In this document: in pieces, positions 1 to 12,575 of the stretch
Numbering within the stretch: the stretch's first letter is position 1
How the letters are laid out: the number at the start of each line of letters is the position of its first letter
Assembly: GCF_954871325.1 (NCBI RefSeq)
Contig: NC_088775.1
Coordinates: 25,087,561-25,151,560, forward strand
Direction: 5' to 3'
Source of the DNA: Gordionus sp. m RMFG-2023
Taxonomy: Eukaryota; Nematomorpha; Gordioida; Chordodea; Parachordodidae
Length of the DNA stretch: 64,000 nt
Notes under the pieces: model-generated
Databases searched by the model: none
Told to the model about the DNA's origin: nothing
What the model saw: the letters and a program-made list of their open reading frames with translations, nothing else
Program-made: the position numbers and the translations under genes

Positions 1-930
1 CCATAAAGGCCTAGGTATTCATTTACATCCCACTTTCCCGCAAATAGGGGAAAGTTGAAAGGATGTAACGGCGAAAAAAATATTTTTTTACTGGGATTTC
101 TATGTCCTCGGATTTATGTCTTCTCAAAGTAGGAGATAAGCTTAGATGAGCCATTCAATTCTTCAAATATTTCTGCCAAGGTATTAAATGAATTTCAACA
201 TCATCCTCTGGGACATTTGCAAAGGTCTATAAACACATGCTATACAATCGAAAGTCATCATTAGACATACTTTTTCGCAAATCATATTTCTAATATGCTC
301 TGTTTTAGATTAAAACAACATCGGGCAAATGGATATCCCGCCCTAAACGCATTTATGGGTGCCTTTTCGAAATCCACCAATATTTTCCTCGGATGTGCCC
401 CCTGGTAATAATTGTTTCAGCTCCTAAAATAATTTAAATTATAACTCTTAAAATATATATAATATGATTGCGTTTATCATCCTTGCATATGTACATGCCG
501 TTTTATTTGGTAATAAGCAATATATACCAAGAGGATTCGCGCCCGGTACAATTTGAAAGTGGATGGGATAAAGTTAGATTGTAAGAATATTTCAGCTACA
601 ATTTTAAAGGTACCATCACATATCCATATAATCTATCTTGATAATCCTTCGAGTAGTTCGTTCGTGCTCAACATTATAAATCTTAAATTATCATTCCCAG
701 ACCCAGAATTGTATTTGAGCATATCCCTGTGACATTCCGGATTAATGAAGAGATCCGTCGGGATTGGAGGCAATATAATAGCTGAATTTTGCCGATGTAA
801 TCGATAAAGGGCTGACTTATTTGGCATAACCATCAATGTATTATTATCATAATTTAATAGTGTAGTTGCACGGACCAAAGAAGGACTAGAATACTCCTTT
901 AATTTTGATTTCATTTCTGAAGAATTGCAT
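1..930 (-). pseudogene. MULE (Mutator-like) transposase remnant
   Basis: Read on the minus strand from about 914 down to the window edge, this looks like the central part of a MULE-type transposase of the FLYWCH-associated kind common in arthropods and cnidarians. The longest open stretch (914-633, 93 residues) has the pattern that precedes the catalytic domain in these proteins. Further down, in shifted frames, come short blocks such as PGANPLGIYCLLPNKTA and ILVDFEKAPINAF, which resemble the 'YALLPNKT' and 'DFE.A..NAF' blocks around the second catalytic Asp. The frame changes several times between 633 and 1, so it is a pseudogene. The element continues beyond the window, and I found no terminal repeats. 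Family identity rests on recalled motifs only. Confidence 0.6.
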
Positions 931-1318
931 TTTGAAATTTATTTTTGGCGCACCTCCAGCTTATTGATTTATTTTTATATGTTCTAAATTTCGTATATTA
1001 ATAATTTTGATATTAAGAGGGATGATTTATTGTAAATCCAAATTATAACATTATAATTAATATAAATATATTTTTTAATACATAATAATATAGAAAATAG
1101 AATTATATAGAGAAAATAATATTATTATATTTATGGATTAATACAAAACCTTAGTTTTTAAAAAATTGTAAATCTTTTTGAAAAAACGATTGACTTAAAA
1201 AATATCAATAAATATATTTTTTCAAGAATTTTAAGAGATAAGAATTTTTTTTATTGTTAATAATAAACATAACAATAACACCATACTTAAATTTTCTTAA
1301 TTCATAATTTTTAGTGTC

Positions 1319-1432
1319 GCGCGATAAAGTTTAGAATGATAAAGTGTCGTCGTGATAAAGTGTCTTCATGATAAAATGTCGACGTGATAAAGTGTTGTAG
1401 GATAAAGTGAGGTGTGATAAAGCGACGAGGAT
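1319..1432. repeat. Short minisatellite, GATAAAGTGTCG-type units
   Basis: About six degenerate copies of an 18-20 bp unit built on GATAAAGTGTCG lie head to tail, varying at the 3' half (GTCGTCGT, GTCTTCAT, GTCGACGT, GTTGTAG, GAGGTGT). It sits between the MULE remnant and the first MITE. It may be a subterminal repeat of the MULE element, but no second end is visible. Confidence 0.7.
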
Positions 1433-1748
1433 AATTTTCGACTCGCCATTTTTAGAATAAGCTAAATCATCTAAATGTGATCTGGAAAAAATATAAAAAT
1501 AAATTTTTAGAGCAATAATGTATATAAATCAGAGACCTGCAGAGGTACCATTTGCAAGGCTCGGCCCGGATATTTAAAAAAAAATTTTGGGCCCGGATTT
1601 AAAAAAAAAATTTTTTAGGCCCGGCTCGGAATTTTTTAAAATTATATTCGACTTGGTATATATATAAAAAATACACCTTGGTATTTTATCATATTTTTCG
1701 GCGAGTTTTATCATTTAAGAAGCAAGCATATTAGCTAATGTTGTTAAA

Positions 1749-1902
1749 CGGCTCGTTTTGAGCAGTTTTTTAAAAACGGCTAACTTAATATTTTCGCCAG
1801 AAAAATATTGACTAAGCCTCGAAATTTTGATACCAGGCATGCGTAAAATTTTTCTGGAGAATAAATTGAGTTAGCCGTTTAAAATCGGCTCAAAACGAGC
1901 TA
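1749..1902. repeat. Hairpin MITE nested in the MITE at 1530
   Basis: Two arms of about 55 bp face each other (1749-1806 and 1846-1902) around a loop of about 40 bp. Both read GGCTCGTTTTGAGC, then TTTAAA and CGGCTAACT, in opposite directions with a few mismatches. This is a compact foldback MITE or a strong secondary-structure element. Confidence 0.6.
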
Positions 1903-2084
1903 TTTTTTTTTTAAATCTAAATAGATATTTAGTATATTATAAATTGATACTATAAAAAAATTTGTGTAAATAATATTTTGAAAATATATATACTAATTAT
2001 ATTTATAAAAAAAATAAAACTGATATTTTAATTAATAAAAAATATGTATCTAATCCTTTGCTTATTTATTCCATAGCTTGAAAA

Positions 2085-2225
2085 CTATAATTATATTATG
2101 TAATAGATACTATGAGTGTTAGCTATTGGTAACTTTCACCCAACATTATATTAATCATCTATATATAATCATTATAACCAAATCTAATTGACGAATATAG
2201 TAATTCATGGTGTATAAATTTTTTT
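2085..2225. repeat. Fragment of the 15.5-20.8 kb LTR-like repeat
   Basis: The stretch with 'agatactatgagtgttag', 'caacattatattaatcat' and 'tagtaattcatg' matches in order the repeat found at 15547-16223 and 20505-20781. It is a short fossil fragment inside the MITE at 1530-2357, so it probably inserted there or was carried along. Confidence 0.5.
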
Positions 2226-2954
2226 TAAAAAATTTTACGGCCTATCCCAGCCCGGGTATTTAAAAAAAAATTTTCAGGCCCGGCCCGTGTATATTTTAAA
2301 ATTTAAAATACGGCCCGGGTCTGGTACCCGGGCTTAGGGCCGGGCCTGTAGGCTCTGATATAAATTATATAAATATTATCGTTTAATAAAAAAATAGCCC
2401 TACATTTAAAAAAAAATATTGGAAATATAGATTAATGAACAAAATATTTTTAAGATATAAACCGGCATTTTTCAAAAAAATATGTGCAATCTTCATTTTG
2501 ATTGAGAAAAATTTTCAAATCGGTATTTGATGTCAAATTCCTTTGTAGATAAAAAGGGCTAACCCATTTAATTTAATTTATTCTATATTCACGGGTAAAG
2601 TATTTTTTGTTATGAAGTTTTTATTTTTCTTGAAAAAAAAATTCGTTTATTTGTGCAACAAGATATATAATAATTTTAATATATTAAGAAAAAGTATCAG
2701 ATTAAGAACCGTTTGAAAAATCAAGAAGCTTTCATATATCTGACTTAATAAAATTATCCAAACGTGGATAAAGAGATTTATGTTATAATATTCTTATATT
2801 GATTCTATATTTTAACGATGGGCCTACCTTGGTGCCCATATTTGAGATATATGAATATTCACAAAGCTTTAGCTTAAACTCAGCAATTCATAATTTATGA
2901 AATTCCATAATCAAAATTTACATTAACATAATACTTTCTGTGATTTCCATTATG

Positions 2955-3100
2955 ATAATATATTTTTTTTTTCTATGATGTAAATTTTTTGCATTATTAA
3001 ATTTATATAAAATTCTTAAATTGTTATAAAATTTTTGGGAATAAAAAATTTTAATTGAAAATAATTCTTGTAGTTAAATTTAGATATTAATAGTACCGAA
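2955..3100 (+). repeat. Left terminal repeat (partial) of the gypsy-like fossil
   Basis: Shares an ordered block with 8290-8425: 'attattaaatttatataaa', 'attcttaaattgtt', 'taataaaaaattttaattg' and 'gttaaatttagat'. It is the inner part of a 5' LTR; the outer part is missing or too diverged to see. Confidence 0.6.
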
Positions 3101-6100
3101 TTGACCAGGATACTTATCCCAGGTAATTGTGGTTTACAAAAACCCAAAGGTAAAAGAATTTTTTTTATATACATTTAAAATATAAATTAAAACACAACGC
3201 AGTGCTACTAAAATTTTTGTAAAGTAATTTTTTTTAAAAAAAACTATGAGATGGTTTATAATTTTAATTATGATAATAGGCCTAATACTCTTAACTAGGT
3301 TTTTGTATATGATTTGTATTATAAATCTCTTAATAAGAGGTTTAATGAATTTGATTTAATTGGTCATTTATTTACAGTGTTGTTATTTTTTATAATATAT
3401 GTATTATTCATAATTGGTAAAAATTTGATAAAGTTATAGAAAAAATTGTGAAACTGTTTCTGTTAGTAAAATGGGTAATATTAACTGTGAGTTAGAGATG
3501 GTGCTTAATAAACTGAGGGAACAGTGGGAAAAAATAGATATTTTTATTATAATGGTGATAAAATGAGAGATATTAAATATCTTTGTAATCCTAATAAAAG
3601 AGGTTGTAATAATTTTAAATGCGAAAAATATCCTATGGGCATTGTTAAAAAACATATTAATGTTGTTAAAAAGCCTCTAAATTCCGAGTTGAATTTATGC
3701 AAGAATTTAGATTCTAATGAAATTAAGATTTCAAATAGAATAAACGTAAATCAGCCGTTTGAAACATATAAAATTTTAATGGCTGAAGGATGGAATAAAC
3801 AATGTCCGTATCCTCGGGTTTAATTATACGTACATTGACATGTTGTTTGATAAGGGTGCTAGTATTTCTAAAATGTCAAGAGAAAATTTTTATAAATATT
3901 GACCGCATGGCATTATTGAAGAGGAAAAAATGTGTGTTAAACAATTTGATGGATCCGAAATTAAAGTTTTGGGTAAAACTAAATGAGATGCTGATACTAC
4001 ATAAGTTTGGATTTATGAGTGGTAGAAAAAATGTAGAAACCATTATGGGGTGGAATTAGATTACTAAAATCGGACTTCGTAATAACTATTGTAATTTTTT
4101 TTATCATAGATAGTGAATTGGCTGCTGATGATGCCAAAAGAAAAATAATTGCGGATATTATCCGAAATAAAATTCGAGAAAGAGAAATGTCTAATTTATT
4201 TAGCGGAGGAAATAGTCCTGTCGTTAATAATATTCTCGAGTATCCAGAGTAAGTTGGAGCCGAGTAGTTCTAAAATAAATATGGAAATTGATAAGGATCA
4301 AATGATGAATTTTGAAATTAATGAAATAAAATTAATAATGCTATATATATTTTGGTTAAAAAATATAGTATATTTGAAGAAAAGTAAGGACATCGTAATG
4401 ATTATCAAGTAGACGTTAAACTTAAAGAAGGTTTTTCACCAATTTTTTTGGCATGTCGAAGAGTTCCTTTTGATTGGAAAAAGGAAATAGAAGACGAATT
4501 AGACAAATGGGGGAATGATGGGATTATTATTCCGATTGAATATAGTGAATGGGTCACTCCATTGGTTCCAGTGAAAAAGTCTAATAAAAAGTTGAGGCTA
4601 TGTGCCGATTTCCGAGTAAAATCCAGTGGTTGTTGAAATAACCAATTGCCTAGAATTGATGAATTTTGGCCAATTTAAAGGGCGCAAAATATTTTTTCAA
4701 GGTTGATTTTTATCCGGCTTATTAGCAGTTCTTTGAATGAGGAAATACGTAAATTGTTTACGATACAGACTACTAATGGATTATTTGCTTTGTAGGTTAC
4801 CGTTTGGATTAAGTGTGTCAGCGTCAATTATTTAGCGTATAATGGCAACAGTTTTCCAGGGCCTAGAAAAAGTTTTTTATTATATGGATGATGTGTTGAT
4901 TACTGGTGCAACACCGGATCAACATAATCAACTGTTTGAAGAAGTTTTCAAAAGAATTCGTGATAAAGGTCTGAGGGCCAGCAAAGAAAAAAGTGTTCTT
5001 AGGATAACAGAAGTCATCTATTTGGGACATCAAATTAATGGGATGGAGATGAAACCTTTGGATAAAAATTTGAAAAATATATCGAATATGAAGCCGCCAA
5101 CAAATAAGGCAGAGGTTCAATTGTTTTTGGGTAAAATATTATCAATAGATTTTTGGATGATTTTGGCAAGGATTGCAGCACCTTTATATAAATTATTACA
5201 AAAAGGAGTACATTTTGAATGAGCCAGTGAACAACAAATAGCATTTGAAATGTTGCGGAAAATTGAAGAATGCTTGTGTCTCCTATCCAGGTTCTTGACG
5301 GCTAACAACGATTTAGAAATAATATTAGCTATTGATGTGCCTAACTAAGGTGTTGGGTGCATTATTACATTTAATTGATGGTTAAGAAAGACCAATTATA
5401 TTTTTTCCCAGAGTTTTCCGAGAAGTGGAAACACGATATTCCATTATTGAACAAGAAGCGTTAGCGTTCATTTTTGGTCTAACCAAATGCCGGGAATATT
5501 TAATCGGGAAAAAATTTGTAATTTATACCGATCATAAACCATTAATTAATTTATTCAAGGATAACTGAGAATTAATGTTGTCACCCAGATTACAGTGTTG
5601 GTTTTTATTAGTGGGAAGTTTTAATGTGGAATTAAGGTATCGGCTGGGTAAAAAAAATTTCACACCGATATTTTATCAAGATTGGGATCGAGCGATGAAG
5701 ATCTCTATATAATAAAAAATAAAGTCATTGATAATGAGAAAGTGTTGATTCCTTTTTTTTCTCGGATGTTAAAAGGTGGTTCTACAAATTGGGAGGATCT
5801 TAAACTCAATACTTTAAACGATAAGGAATTGAGTCAAATAAAATTTTTAACAGGGAAAAAACCGTGGAAAAATAATTGTCAAATTTATAGAAAAATTGAA
5901 AAGAAATTGCCCTTTGGGGATAATTATATAATGCGGGGAACCTAATTCCTTTTAAATTATATTGTAAAATTGTTAATTTATTATATGCCGGAAATCAGGG
6001 TTGGGCTAAAATGAAATCTTGTGTTCGTGAATATGTATGGTGGCTTGGTATGGGTAATGATATTGGAAAAATTACAAGGATAAGTATTCGCTGTAATTCG

Positions 6101-8289
6101 TGTACTGCTATGCCTCGTAAAGAGGTTGGGAGTAATTAGATCAAACCAAAATGACAGTCAGAACGTATTTACATCGATTTCTTTGATTTGAATAAAAAAT
6201 CATACTTTTTAGTGGTTGATTCATATTCAAAGTGGATAGAATACGAGGAGGTACATGGTTATACCATAAAATTATTATTAGAAAATTACGGGAATTAGGG
6301 GCTAGGTTATGTTTACCGGATTCTATTGTTTCCAATGGAGGCCCAGCTTTTGTAAACGTAGATTTTAAACAGTTTTGTGCTGAGTCACAGACCAAACACA
6401 TTCTTGCTCCACCATATCATCCTAGTTCGAATGGACAAGCTGAGAAGATGGTAGCGATTTAAAAATTGGCCTAGAAAGGCTGAAAAAGATAAATGTGAGA
6501 TTTATATGTCTCTGTATTATCTTAATTCTCGCAACCGAGAAGATGTCACTCCTTCGCAATTGTTTCTTGGTGGAAGAATTCCGTTGGATTTGTTAGAATT
6601 AAAGAAAAAGAGTTATATAATCCCGTTAGACCAAAAGGTAAGGTTTAGTGTGGGACAAATTATATGGCCTCGTTTATTCAACAATAAAGAGAAAAAATGG
6701 GAAAGGGGTAATATAATAGGAAATATGGGTACGAGATTGAATGGTATAGCGTTCGAGGATGGAAAGGAGACGAGATTAATAAGAAACATGTAAATAGTAA
6801 TAAGTTTAAAAACAATATATATGTTTATAAATGTGTATAATCTTTAGGTGAATGGGTTTGTGACAGATAAATTTAACTAAATATTTATGACCAAATCAAT
6901 GTATAAGTGTGACCATAAGGGGTTTTTAATGAGGTTGCCTTATAAATTTAATATGAGGGTAAATTTATGCGGCTATTGGGTTTAAATTATTACTCCCAGC
7001 TATTGAATGTAAAGGATAATGTGTTAAATGGGCATTAACATTAATATTGGTTTTGGTTACTCTATAATATGATGGTTTACGATTGCTTGATATTGTAGTT
7101 CACATTAATGTGAGTAACACAGATGTACTGTGTAGCAAGGGAAAAAAAAGATGAAATTAATTGATTTATGGTATAATTCTGAGGGTAATTAATAAAATTA
7201 GTTGCGATAAGTAACATTTTCAATTGTTGTGAAAATGAAATGGGGTAATAAAAATTGGTTGAAAATAGTGATGTCAGGTTCATTGACCGTATATTTTTTT
7301 TAAAATAATTGTAAATTGCTAAAGAAAAAAAGTTTTTATTTTTCCCAATTTGACTTTATACACCACACATTTTATTTTACAATTGTAAATTAATAAGTAG
7401 TTTTTAGTTGTGTTAATTTTTTTAAAAAAATTGTTTCTTGGTATTTTATATTTTTTCTATAAAAAAAACTGTTATAAATTTAAAAGGATATTTTTTTTGT
7501 AAAATTCTTAATTTATAAAAGGAAGCTTTTTATTAAAGTTGTTTTAATAAGTCAAAACTCATAGATTTGGACAGCCATTACCTTCAAGTAACGCTCATCG
7601 CAAAAAATATGAGTTTACAGATGAATGTTGATATTCAGAAGGAGAACCACCGACAATATGGTTCGACTCTATAAAGAAGAGACGATGTTATAAGTGTTAA
7701 TCAGAGGATCACATCAAGGATCAGTGTCAATTACCGTCCATAAGATGGAGTCAGCTTCTGGTAAGTCGGATTCAAAGGGCGACAACAAAAAGATTAGCTT
7801 GAGAGTTTGTGACGAACACTATTAGATAGCCTATGGTTAGATAATTCCACCGCCTCCGCGCAGATAATGAATAGGATTTGTCCACTGAATATAGCTCAGC
7901 TCAACACAATAGCCCGGAAATGGTGTGTGAAGCCAGTGACGAATGCCGCTGTTGAAAGAACGATTATACCAGCTACAACGGTGGTTGCCACGGAGACATA
8001 TGGGAAAATTTCATGTTAATACGAGTATAATATTTTTTTTATATAGCAATTTTCTTTTACTTAGTCTGTAGTAAATTTATAACGTTTTAAATACTGTTTG
8101 TTATATACCATGTATAATATATTTTTGTGTTTTTGGTAAATGCCTCTGGCCTATAAAGGGGTGGCATGTCATAGCCTTGCATAATTTTAAATAAACAATG
8201 ATAAAGCAACCGTCAATCAACAATATTTAGAATTAAATAATAATATTAATTAATAATATGATTATTATGGTATGAAAAAATAAATTTTT

Positions 8290-8425
8290 TTTTTCGAATA
8301 TGTAAAATTTTCGATCATTATTAAATTTATATAAAAATTCTTAAATTGTTGTGAAATTATCATGGTAATAAAAAATTTTAATTGAAAATAATTCTTGTAG
8401 TTAAATTTAGATAAAGATAGTAAGA
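8290..8425 (+). repeat. Right terminal repeat of the gypsy-like fossil
   Basis: Matches 2955-3100 in the same direction. The full LTR may begin near 8166 at a TGTCATAGCC motif, but the left LTR does not preserve that part, so the outer limit is uncertain. Confidence 0.55.
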
Positions 8426-8639
8426 AGTGTTATATACAGGAGCAAGATAACATTAAGGAAAAAAATAGATTTTATTGTGTCCTTAGGCTCTAGTTGATAG
8501 TAATAAGACCTGCCGAAGTTAAATCCCTTTTTATGCTTTCGTTTCTTTGAGAATACTTTAGAAAAACGGCCCCGTAGGATTGACAATGAAGATTAGGTCT
8601 ACCTTTGGCATCAGTGTTTATTATATATATCTAAAAATA

Positions 8640-9110
8640 ATTCGTTATTTAATATTTTATTCGATTCATATTTTACTAATAAGAATAACAAAATTATTCG
8701 AATCAAAAATTCGACTCAAATACGAATAAGGGAAATATATCTATCGAATAATTTTTATCTATTATTTAAATAAATTATTCGTACATTTTTAATTTCATAT
8801 AATTTCAAATTTTTCGTATAATTTTAAATGAAATAATTTCTAAATATTTAAAATTATTTGTAATATTCTAAAATATCGAAATTATTTTTAAATATATTAT
8901 ATTAATCATAAACATTCAAAATTATTCATAAATATATGAAATTCTTAAACATAAGATGTTTCAAGCGGAACTATTTCAATATTCCATTTTTTCTTTTTGA
9001 AAATATTTTTATAGAATTAATTTTCTCGAATATTCAACAAATCATATCGAATATATTCAGTTCGTATGAATTCAAATAATATAATTATTTTATTTGAAAA
9101 TATTGTTTAT
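8640..9110. other. AT-rich stretch with scattered ATTCG motifs
   Basis: No gene is visible. The stretch is rich in ATTCG and its complement CGAAT, with local inverted pairs such as 'attcgaatcaaaaattcg', so it could be an old palindromic MITE. No ends or target duplication could be defined. Confidence 0.3.
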
Positions 9111-9427
9111 ACAGCATTGTTTGCATAAGTATGGTATTGATATGTAGCAGTTATCCTAAACTTAATTTCTATTAATCCCTATACATGCTGGAAAATGAGG
9201 AATATGTGTCATCAAAAATTCATCAATGAAGCATAGCTCTGAATTTACTAAGCTCCCATATAAAATAATAATATGATTATATTTTTCTTAAATCTGTTTT
9301 TGTATAAGGCATAAATCAAATATTTAACATAATCTTATGAAAATAAAAAAATATCTTTACTAAGACCTTTAGAGAAGTAGTAACATTATGCAGGTAGTAT
9401 TTATTATAAAAATCTTCATGGGCCTTA

Positions 9428-9822
9428 ATTATTTGATCAGGCATGGCTCAGGTTGGCAGTAAAAAAATATATAAGCCCAGGCATGGGCCATATTTGATAT
9501 CAAAAAAAATTTCAAAGTCTGGCTCATGCTCATATTCCAAAATTAATTTACTGTAGAAAATAAATAAAATTTCAGTTTATAAGTTAGTCATTTTGTTTGC
9601 AATACTGAAATTTATTATTACTAGAAGAAAAATATTGGAATATTTTTCTGTTAGCAACTGTTTATTAGCTAAATTAAAATAAAAATTCTTTAGGCCCAAG
9701 CACGGCTGAAGCCTATCAAATAAATTAATCCTGACCCGGCTCAGGCCTTCTAAAAGAATATTATATAAGGCACATGCCCTGCAGCCTATGAGCCGGGTAT
9801 GGGCGTCTGGGCCGCGGATCTG
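9428..9822. mobile_element. Diverged relative of the G+C-rich MITE family
   Basis: The left part carries 'caggcatggctcagg' and 'aagcccaggcatgggcc'; the right part carries 'agccgggtatgggcg' and 'gggccgcggatctg'. They are roughly inverted and separated by AT-rich DNA, as in the copies at 11270 and 62603. I found no clean 8-bp duplication, so the limits are approximate. Confidence 0.45.
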
Positions 9823-11269
9823 ATTTATTATCGATAAAAAAATGATAAACTCTTTAAAATGTCTATTAGCTATTAGTAGTCAGCCTAAATCTTATAATTG
9901 TAATTAGAGGTCAATTCTTTCGGCTTTCTATATTAGGCCATTCAATAATTTATATATTTTCATATATTTTATCAGATCAAAATTATTATTACCAAAAAAT
10001 AATATTATCTTATAGAATATATTTTAAAAAAATTAATCTTTTTTATAATTTTATTTAGATACAATTCTATAATATTTTATTTGTTAGGGATCGTGATTAA
10101 AATACTTATAATATATAACTTTATATTATACCTTCTTACATTCCCCTACCATATTGTACTATTTCATTTCGTTAAAAATATTTATCCATTAATATTAATT
10201 TAATTTATAAATTTTTCCAGGTCTGATTTTCTAAATTTTCTAAATTATTAAACATTCAATTAAATGTTTATATACTAAGAATATGTAACTTTGGTTGGAT
10301 TTGTTCTCACAAAAAAATTGATTTGACCATAAATTCATAAATACACCAACCATCAACCCTTTTACCTCATCCACCATCCCATATTTTACCCAGTCCAAGA
10401 TTTTCAACTTACCATTATCCAAGCTAGATATTTTTTCATTTAACATCAAAAAAACTGGAAGAGAGAGAAGAATAAGTTTAAGATTTTCTTACAAAAACCC
10501 AATTTAACCAAATTAAAATAGTCATATTTTTATTTTAAAGGAATTAAAATTTAAATGTTCTTAATACTTTTTTTTAAATTCTCAAATTTTATATTATTTT
10601 ATCTTTGGCGGCATTATTATAAATGATACATATTAGTAACAAATTATGTACTATATTAACTTTTCTTTATATTATTACTTGTATTTAAAGTATCAATTTA
10701 TATACTTTTAAATTGTTAATATGAGTTTGCAGCTATGTTTTATAACCGTAATTGATTTACATTTTTATAAAAAAAGTTATATTTTTTATTTACAAAAAGC
10801 TCATGAGAAAATTACTTTTCAATAGTAACAGATTTTATTTTTATACTTAATTGAAAAAATAAAGAAATCTTCGCTTGATAAATTAAATCCTAATATTTAA
10901 ATTGAGCTAAATCCCTATTACTAATACCCATTCTACAAAGTAATTCCTCGCAATACAGACTACCAATATTTTATTATTTTTTAATAAATAAATTTAAAAA
11001 TTTTAATTTAGTTAACCGTAGGTCCAAAGCTCTTTTTTTCTTTTGCCTTTCATTAGTTCTAAATCTATTTTATGATGAAACTGTCTAATTAACAATAGCC
11101 TAATATATTTTTACAATAATATTACATAATTTATAGAAAAAATTAATAGATAAAATAGTGCTTACTTTGTAGAAATAATTTAAAGTGGCGATGAAAATAA
11201 TAAAGTTAAATATTACTATATGTTTAAAAAAATAAAAATAAAATAATTAAAATAGAATATGGCTGTTAT

Positions 11270-11775
11270 TAGTGATCTGCATCGGGCCTAATTTTTCAAG
11301 CCCGGCCCGGCTCGAAATATTTTTTAAAAAGGTTTTGCCAGCTCATTCATTCAAAAAAAGCCAGCAATTAAATAATACATCACAGTAAGGATAAGTTTTG
11401 AGTAGTAACAAACCCCGAACCCGAATTTTTTTTAAAAAATTTTGCCGGCCCGGCCCGAATTTATTTAAATATAGAAATTGATTTATATAATTACTCAAAA
11501 TAAAAGACATATGTTATATATCGTTTAGTTTCAATAAATAAAATCAAATATTTTTATTTTAGATAAAAAATTCAATATAAAATTGATAAATTTAGATATA
11601 TTTAAAAAAAGTTCCAAGATCCGACCCGAACCGGCCGGAATTTTTTTAAAAATATTAAGCCCGGCCCGAACCCGATTATTTTAAATAAAATTAGACCCGA
11701 GTCCGGCCCGAAGCCCGTTCGGACCGGGTCCGACTCGTGCTGGGTACGGGCCGGGCCTAACTTTGCAGATCTCTA
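11270..11775. mobile_element. hAT-type MITE (family A, copy 2)
   Basis: Starts TAGTGATCTGCATCGGGCC and ends with the inverse of TAGAGATCTGCA. The 8-bp sequence GCTGTTAT flanks it perfectly at 11262-11269 and 11776-11783. Length is 506 bp with no coding capacity. It lies about 250 bp upstream of the MEK start codon, so it may form part of that gene's 5' region. Confidence 0.85.
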
Positions 11776-12026
11776 GCTGTTATAGGGTACGTTTTTTTGT
11801 AAAAATGTATATATATCTACCATTAATATTTTCTTAATACCAAATGGTGTTGGAATATAAGTAAGCCTTAGTTTCAGTCGCAGCGAGTTATTTACAATAT
11901 TTTTTATTTTGATTAAAATCATATAATCAGCTGTTATATGAACATGTCATTCATTATAATTAAATATATATTTAGTTAATTCTTAAAAGCTTATTTTTCT
12001 CAAATCTTTTGATCACAGTTCAGTTT

Positions 12027-12575
12027 ATGGCCATTGCAATGGCTAAAAATCCCAAGAATAAGTTTAATTTAACACTGCCAGCTGTAGAAGCCGATGAAGA
12101 TAAGGGGTAAATATTGAATCGATTAAAATATCAATAAATTAATGATAGAGCCAAAGAAAAAGATGTTACCAAAAATTATGAGAAGTTACAAAAGCGTTTA
12201 TCAGAATTGGACTTAGATGATTTTGAAAGAAATAGAATGGAACTCTTTTTTAGACAAAAATCACAAGTTAGCTATATTGATTAAATTTCGTTTAATATCA
12301 AGGACAAACTATCATTATAGTTGGGAGAACTAAATGCTGAAGATTTTGAAAATTTAGGGGAGTTAGGAGCAGGCAATGGTGGTGTTGTTACCAAAGCATT
12401 ACATAAGCCAACTGGCACTTTAATGGCTAGAAAGGTATGATGAAAACATTTATAATTTTTTAGTTTAAGTAAATAAAAGTTTTGAGCTTTAACTAATTAG
12501 TTAATTTTATTATAATAGATGATTCATTTAGAAGTTAAACCAGACATTAGGACAAAAATTATTCGGGAATTAAAG
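12027..12575 (+). CDS. MAP2K1: MEK exons 1-4 (N-terminus to start of helix C)
   Basis: Exon 1 starts at the first ATG, with an in-frame stop upstream at 11961 and a second in-frame ATG four codons later that could also be used. It carries a basic stretch followed by LTL, like the ERK docking site of other MEKs. Exon 2 (from 12149) carries the export-like helix. Exon 3 (12321-12434) carries the glycine loop and ends at the ATP-binding lysine (MARK). Exon 4 encodes [19 protein letters not shown]. The introns are only 42, 54 and 84 bp, in sharp contrast to the 16.3-kb intron that follows. Confidence 0.92.

Larger units (their letters stand above)
1530..2357. mobile_element. hAT-type MITE, G+C-rich ends (family A, copy 1)
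   Basis: The element begins CAGAGACCTGCAGAGG and ends with the inverted form (CCTGTAGGCTCTG). It is flanked by a perfect 8-bp direct duplication ATATAAAT at 1522-1529 and 2358-2365. An 8-bp duplication and a CAG start are typical of hAT elements. Both ends carry alternating GGCCCGG and AAAAATTTT blocks, which mark this family throughout the window. The middle is AT-rich, carries a small hairpin element and an LTR-like fragment, and has no coding capacity. Confidence 0.8.
2950..8430 (+). mobile_element. Ty3/gypsy-like LTR retrotransposon fossil
   Basis: An old LTR retrotransposon copy read on the + strand. The order protease, reverse transcriptase, RNase H, integrase indicates the Ty3/gypsy type. 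Recognisable parts are a protease-like 'DMLFDKGAS' block near 3840, reverse transcriptase from about 4440 to 5200 (including YYMDDVL near 4880), RNase H near 5300-5650, and integrase from about 5950 to 6500. The two outer direct repeats (about 2955-3100 and 8290-8425) are clearly diverged, which argues for an old insertion. It is thoroughly broken, with more than ten breaks across the pol region, and cannot be active. A small 'CCHC' knuckle lies unusually at the 3' side near 7685. Confidence 0.75.

Noticed and set aside
4863-5308. Minus-strand open frames within the gypsy-like fossil
   Set aside because: Shadows of the pol region on the opposite strand.
10240-10449. 69-residue minus-strand open frame
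   Set aside because: No recognisable motif, no neighbours, ordinary for AT-rich non-coding DNA.
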